Source: Oscillospiraceae bacterium (lineage in GTDB: Bacteria; Bacillota; Clostridia; Oscillospirales; Oscillospiraceae). Taken from it: a stretch of DNA of 34,545 nucleotides. The position numbers were made by a program, and so were the translations under genes. The notes under the pieces are model-generated. The model was given only the letters and a program-made list of their open reading frames with translations, did no database searches and was not told the DNA's origin. How positions within the stretch are numbered: position 1 is the stretch's first letter; the number at the start of each line of letters is the position of its first letter. The stretch lies in assembly GCA_009785525.1 (NCBI GenBank), contig WQWC01000022.1:1-34545 (forward strand). The letters run 5' to 3'. Of this stretch, positions 32,951 to 34,545 are shown piece by piece.

Positions 32951-32981
32951 AAGACTCCCACCAAATACAGGTGAGAGTCTT
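32951..32981. terminator. Possible terminator hairpin between two gene remnants
   Basis: AAGACTCcCACC pairs with GGTGaGAGTCTT around a 7-base loop (one mismatch). It lies between the iron-sulfur remnant and the start of the broken flavoprotein gene. No clear T-run, so function is uncertain. Confidence 0.4.
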
Positions 32982-32985
32982 AAAT

Positions 32986-33164
32986 TTAATTATCCGTCCG
33001 GTTACGCAAGAGGGACATCCCCGGATTGGTATCGGCATCTGTGGTATCAATGTTGTCAAACCCCTTGATTGCCATCGGCTTTGGGCGATATTCAAATTCT
33101 CATTGAAGTATATCACGTCATAGGGGCAGGCGTCAACGCAATTGCGGCAGCCGGGGCATATTTT
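32986..33164 (-). pseudogene. Shard of an iron-sulfur small subunit gene
   Basis: Read on the minus strand, the sequence from about 33158 encodes CPGCRNCVDACPYDVIYFNE then NLNIAQ, closely matching the third cysteine group of the intact small subunit at 28706 (CDGCGKCMKACPYHAIFKND) and the ICQK that follows. The frame is then broken; a different frame reads MAIKGFDNIDTTDADTNPGM and ends with TAA at 32988-32986, plausibly the C-terminus of the same gene. The N-terminal cysteine groups and most of the middle are gone. This and the broken flavoprotein gene show that a further copy of the redox module once stood here. The rest of this gap holds the hairpin at 32951 and the promoter at 33198. Confidence 0.65.
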
Positions 33165-33197
33165 GAGACAATATGTACAAAGTAAACGCGCTAATTG

Positions 33198-33226
33198 TTG
33201 ACATTTGCCAAATATTGTGATATATT
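33198..33226 (+). promoter_or_regulatory. Near-consensus promoter of the exported-protein gene
   Basis: TTGACA (33198-33203), 17-base spacer, TATATT (33221-33226), then AGGAG at 33267-33271 ahead of the start. A strong sigma-A-type promoter. Confidence 0.75.
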
Positions 33227-33277
33227 AGAAATGGATTATTATATTTAATACATACAGATAACACACAGGAGATGATT

Positions 33278-34545
33278 ATGATGAAAAGGACGTTAGCACT
33301 GCTGCTGGCTTGCATATTAGTGTTGGGGCAAATTCCACTGATTTCCGCCAGCGCATTGACTGCCGGAGAAAGGCCCCCTATTGATATTCCTGCAACCATT
33401 ACCAATATCCCAACCGGCTATACTGTAGAACCCGGCACTGCCAATACAGTCGATTGGTCAGGTGTTTGGGATACATTGCGCCCCGGCCAGATTTGGACGG
33501 ATACGTCGGTGTATTATCCGCAAACAGGCGGGTATTACGATGGCACCGCCATCATTACCATTTATATTTGGGCGAAGCAGTTTGAGAAAGAAAACGGCGA
33601 ACTCGGCCTGCTGGGTGACGACAGTAACATCACCGTTGAAACAAGAATGGGGCATTTCTCGCTTTACGCGGTGGATTATCCGTTGAGCACAGATGACGCT
33701 GTGTTCTATCCACCGAGCGCAGCATCGGACAATGAGCATATTACCGGCGTTGACTTCTCACGAACCGATGACCGGATGCGGTGGAGCATTGATGAGTCGC
33801 ATATTATAGACGAAGAAGCGCCGTTTGCCATCCGCTACTATCTCTATTTAGCACCCAGAGACACATGGATGATCCGGTTCGCCTATACCACGCTGGGCTC
33901 TGAACTCGTGGTCAGGTTTGAGCCGGCGAACGACAACCCGGAATACTGGACGACTGTATGGGTTTTGTATGAGGCATTCTCCTTACAGAATGTGAGCTGG
34001 AACAACGGCAACGGCATGAACAGCGGATTCGTCACAGACAACGACCTGGGTATCACCTTTCAACTGGGTAGCAACGCCAATGGAAGCTATCAAAACCAGA
34101 CGGCTGAATCTGTCAGTTGGAGTGCTAGCAACCTCGCTAACCGCGTACACTGGGCCAACAATGCCCGCAACATAGCCACAGGGCAGCTTTATTGGTGGCA
34201 TCTGTACTGGTATTCTGGCTCTGGCACCAGAAACTTTGTTATCACCATCAAAGACGCATATACAGACATTGACGGCAATACCCAGGACAGGTCGTATCAC
34301 ATCGGCGTCCCTGGCGGCGGCGGCAACACGTCGATACCGGGTGACCTGGTGCTTTCCAGTGAAGTGCCTTTCAGAATACCGTTTCCGCCCGACAGTCCGT
34401 ATCGTTGGGACGGTGACACAGGTTATCTGATTTTTGAAGCGCCTTTGCACGCAGAAATTGTTCTGACTGACGAGTTGTGGGACACACTGCAGCCAAAAGG
34501 CAATGTCATCATTGAGAAGCAGTTCCCAGATTTCGATTTCAGAGA
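33278..34545 (+). CDS. Secreted, probably surface-associated protein (3' end outside window)
   Basis: Open frame from ATG 33278 (or 33281 or 33272; AGGAG at 33267-33271) to the end of the window with no stop, about 422 residues seen. The N-terminus MMKRTLALLLACILVLGQ, ending in an ISASAL-type cleavage region, is a Sec signal peptide. The mature part is rich in Tyr, Trp, Thr, Asn and Asp and looks beta-stranded. A segment VWDTLRPGQIWTDTSVYY near the start has a partial echo, ELWDTLQPKGNVIIEKQF, near the visible end, suggesting repeated modules. P-G-x-I-W-T-D-x-S-V is familiar from large Clostridial cell-surface/VWA adhesin-like proteins. A glycine stretch (GVPGGGGNTS) may be a linker. No enzymatic motif seen. 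Confidence 0.75.
   Translation, partial: MMKRTLALLLACILVLGQIPLISASALTAGERPPIDIPATITNIPTGYTVEPGTANTVDWSGVWDTLRPGQIWTDTSVYYPQTGGYYDGTAIITIYIWAKQFEKENGELGLLGDDSNITVETRMGHFSLYAVDYPLSTDDAVFYPPSAASDNEHITGVDFSRTDDRMRWSIDESHIIDEEAPFAIRYYLYLAPRDTWMIRFAYTTLGSELVVRFEPANDNPEYWTTVWVLYEAFSLQNVSWNNGNGMNSGFVTDNDLGITFQLGSNANGSYQNQTAESVSWSASNLANRVHWANNARNIATGQLYWWHLYWYSGSGTRNFVITIKDAYTDIDGNTQDRSYHIGVPGGGGNTSIPGDLVLSSEVPFRIPFPPDSPYRWDGDTGYLIFEAPLHAEIVLTDELWDTLQPKGNVIIEKQFPDFDFR

Noticed and set aside
33117-33130. A TAGGGGCAGG string resembling the GTAGGGGCG repeat
   Set aside because: It is explained by the Cys-Pro codons of the iron-sulfur remnant on the other strand and lacks the palindromic partner.
1-34545. 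CRISPR arrays, tRNA or rRNA genes
   Set aside because: No regularly spaced direct repeats and no recognisable tRNA or rRNA sequence were seen on either strand by eye.

Overview
The window reads as the chromosome of an anaerobic, endospore-forming Clostridia-type Firmicute, with an Oscillospirales-like flavour. This rests on cwlD (spore-cortex amidase), a CotJA-type coat protein, a prmC/DUF1385 neighbourhood, strong AGGAGG ribosome-binding sites with several TTG/GTG starts, and short palindromic GTAGGGGCG repeats. Placement is inferred from gene content only.

Region 1 (1-11.7 kb) is housekeeping and regulatory. On the minus strand lies an apparent operon: OmpR-type response regulator, NAD-dependent epimerase-like protein, sensor histidine kinase, DUF1385 membrane protein and prmC, followed by a small membrane protein. 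Next come a lipoprotein with repeat-like segments, a forward Sfp-type phosphopantetheinyl transferase, radA, a Nudix hydrolase, a DUF2975/HTH/GNAT operon behind a perfect consensus promoter, and cwlD.

Region 2 (11.9-17.7 kb) is a mobile-element scar. An orphan cotJA-like gene is followed directly by two tandem large serine recombinases and a TnpW-like small ORF, then an AraC-type regulator fused to a large C-terminal domain. cotJB and cotJC, the usual partners of cotJA, are absent.

Region 3 (17.7-29.6 kb) is the most interesting part: a redox island for (poly)hydroxylated aromatic or related cyclic substrates. It has two paralogous molybdopterin enzymes resembling the large subunit of pyrogallol-phloroglucinol transhydroxylase, one matching iron-sulfur small subunit with a C-terminal Ig-like/carboxypeptidase-regulatory-like domain, two long Old Yellow Enzyme/2,4-dienoyl-CoA-reductase-type flavoproteins, and an SDR reductase. 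A plausible scheme is hydroxyl transfer or removal on the ring by the Mo enzymes, followed by reduction of the ring or enone by the SDR and flavoproteins. The substrate is not determinable from sequence.

Region 4 (29.6-33.2 kb) holds a hypothetical membrane-anchored protein, an HD-domain phosphohydrolase and an MFS transporter. It also holds three remnants: a tautomerase N-terminal stub, a flavoprotein gene with a large internal deletion, and a shard of an iron-sulfur subunit. Together these look like a decayed further copy of the Region 3 module. The window ends inside a secreted, probably surface-attached protein (33278 onward) behind a near-consensus promoter.
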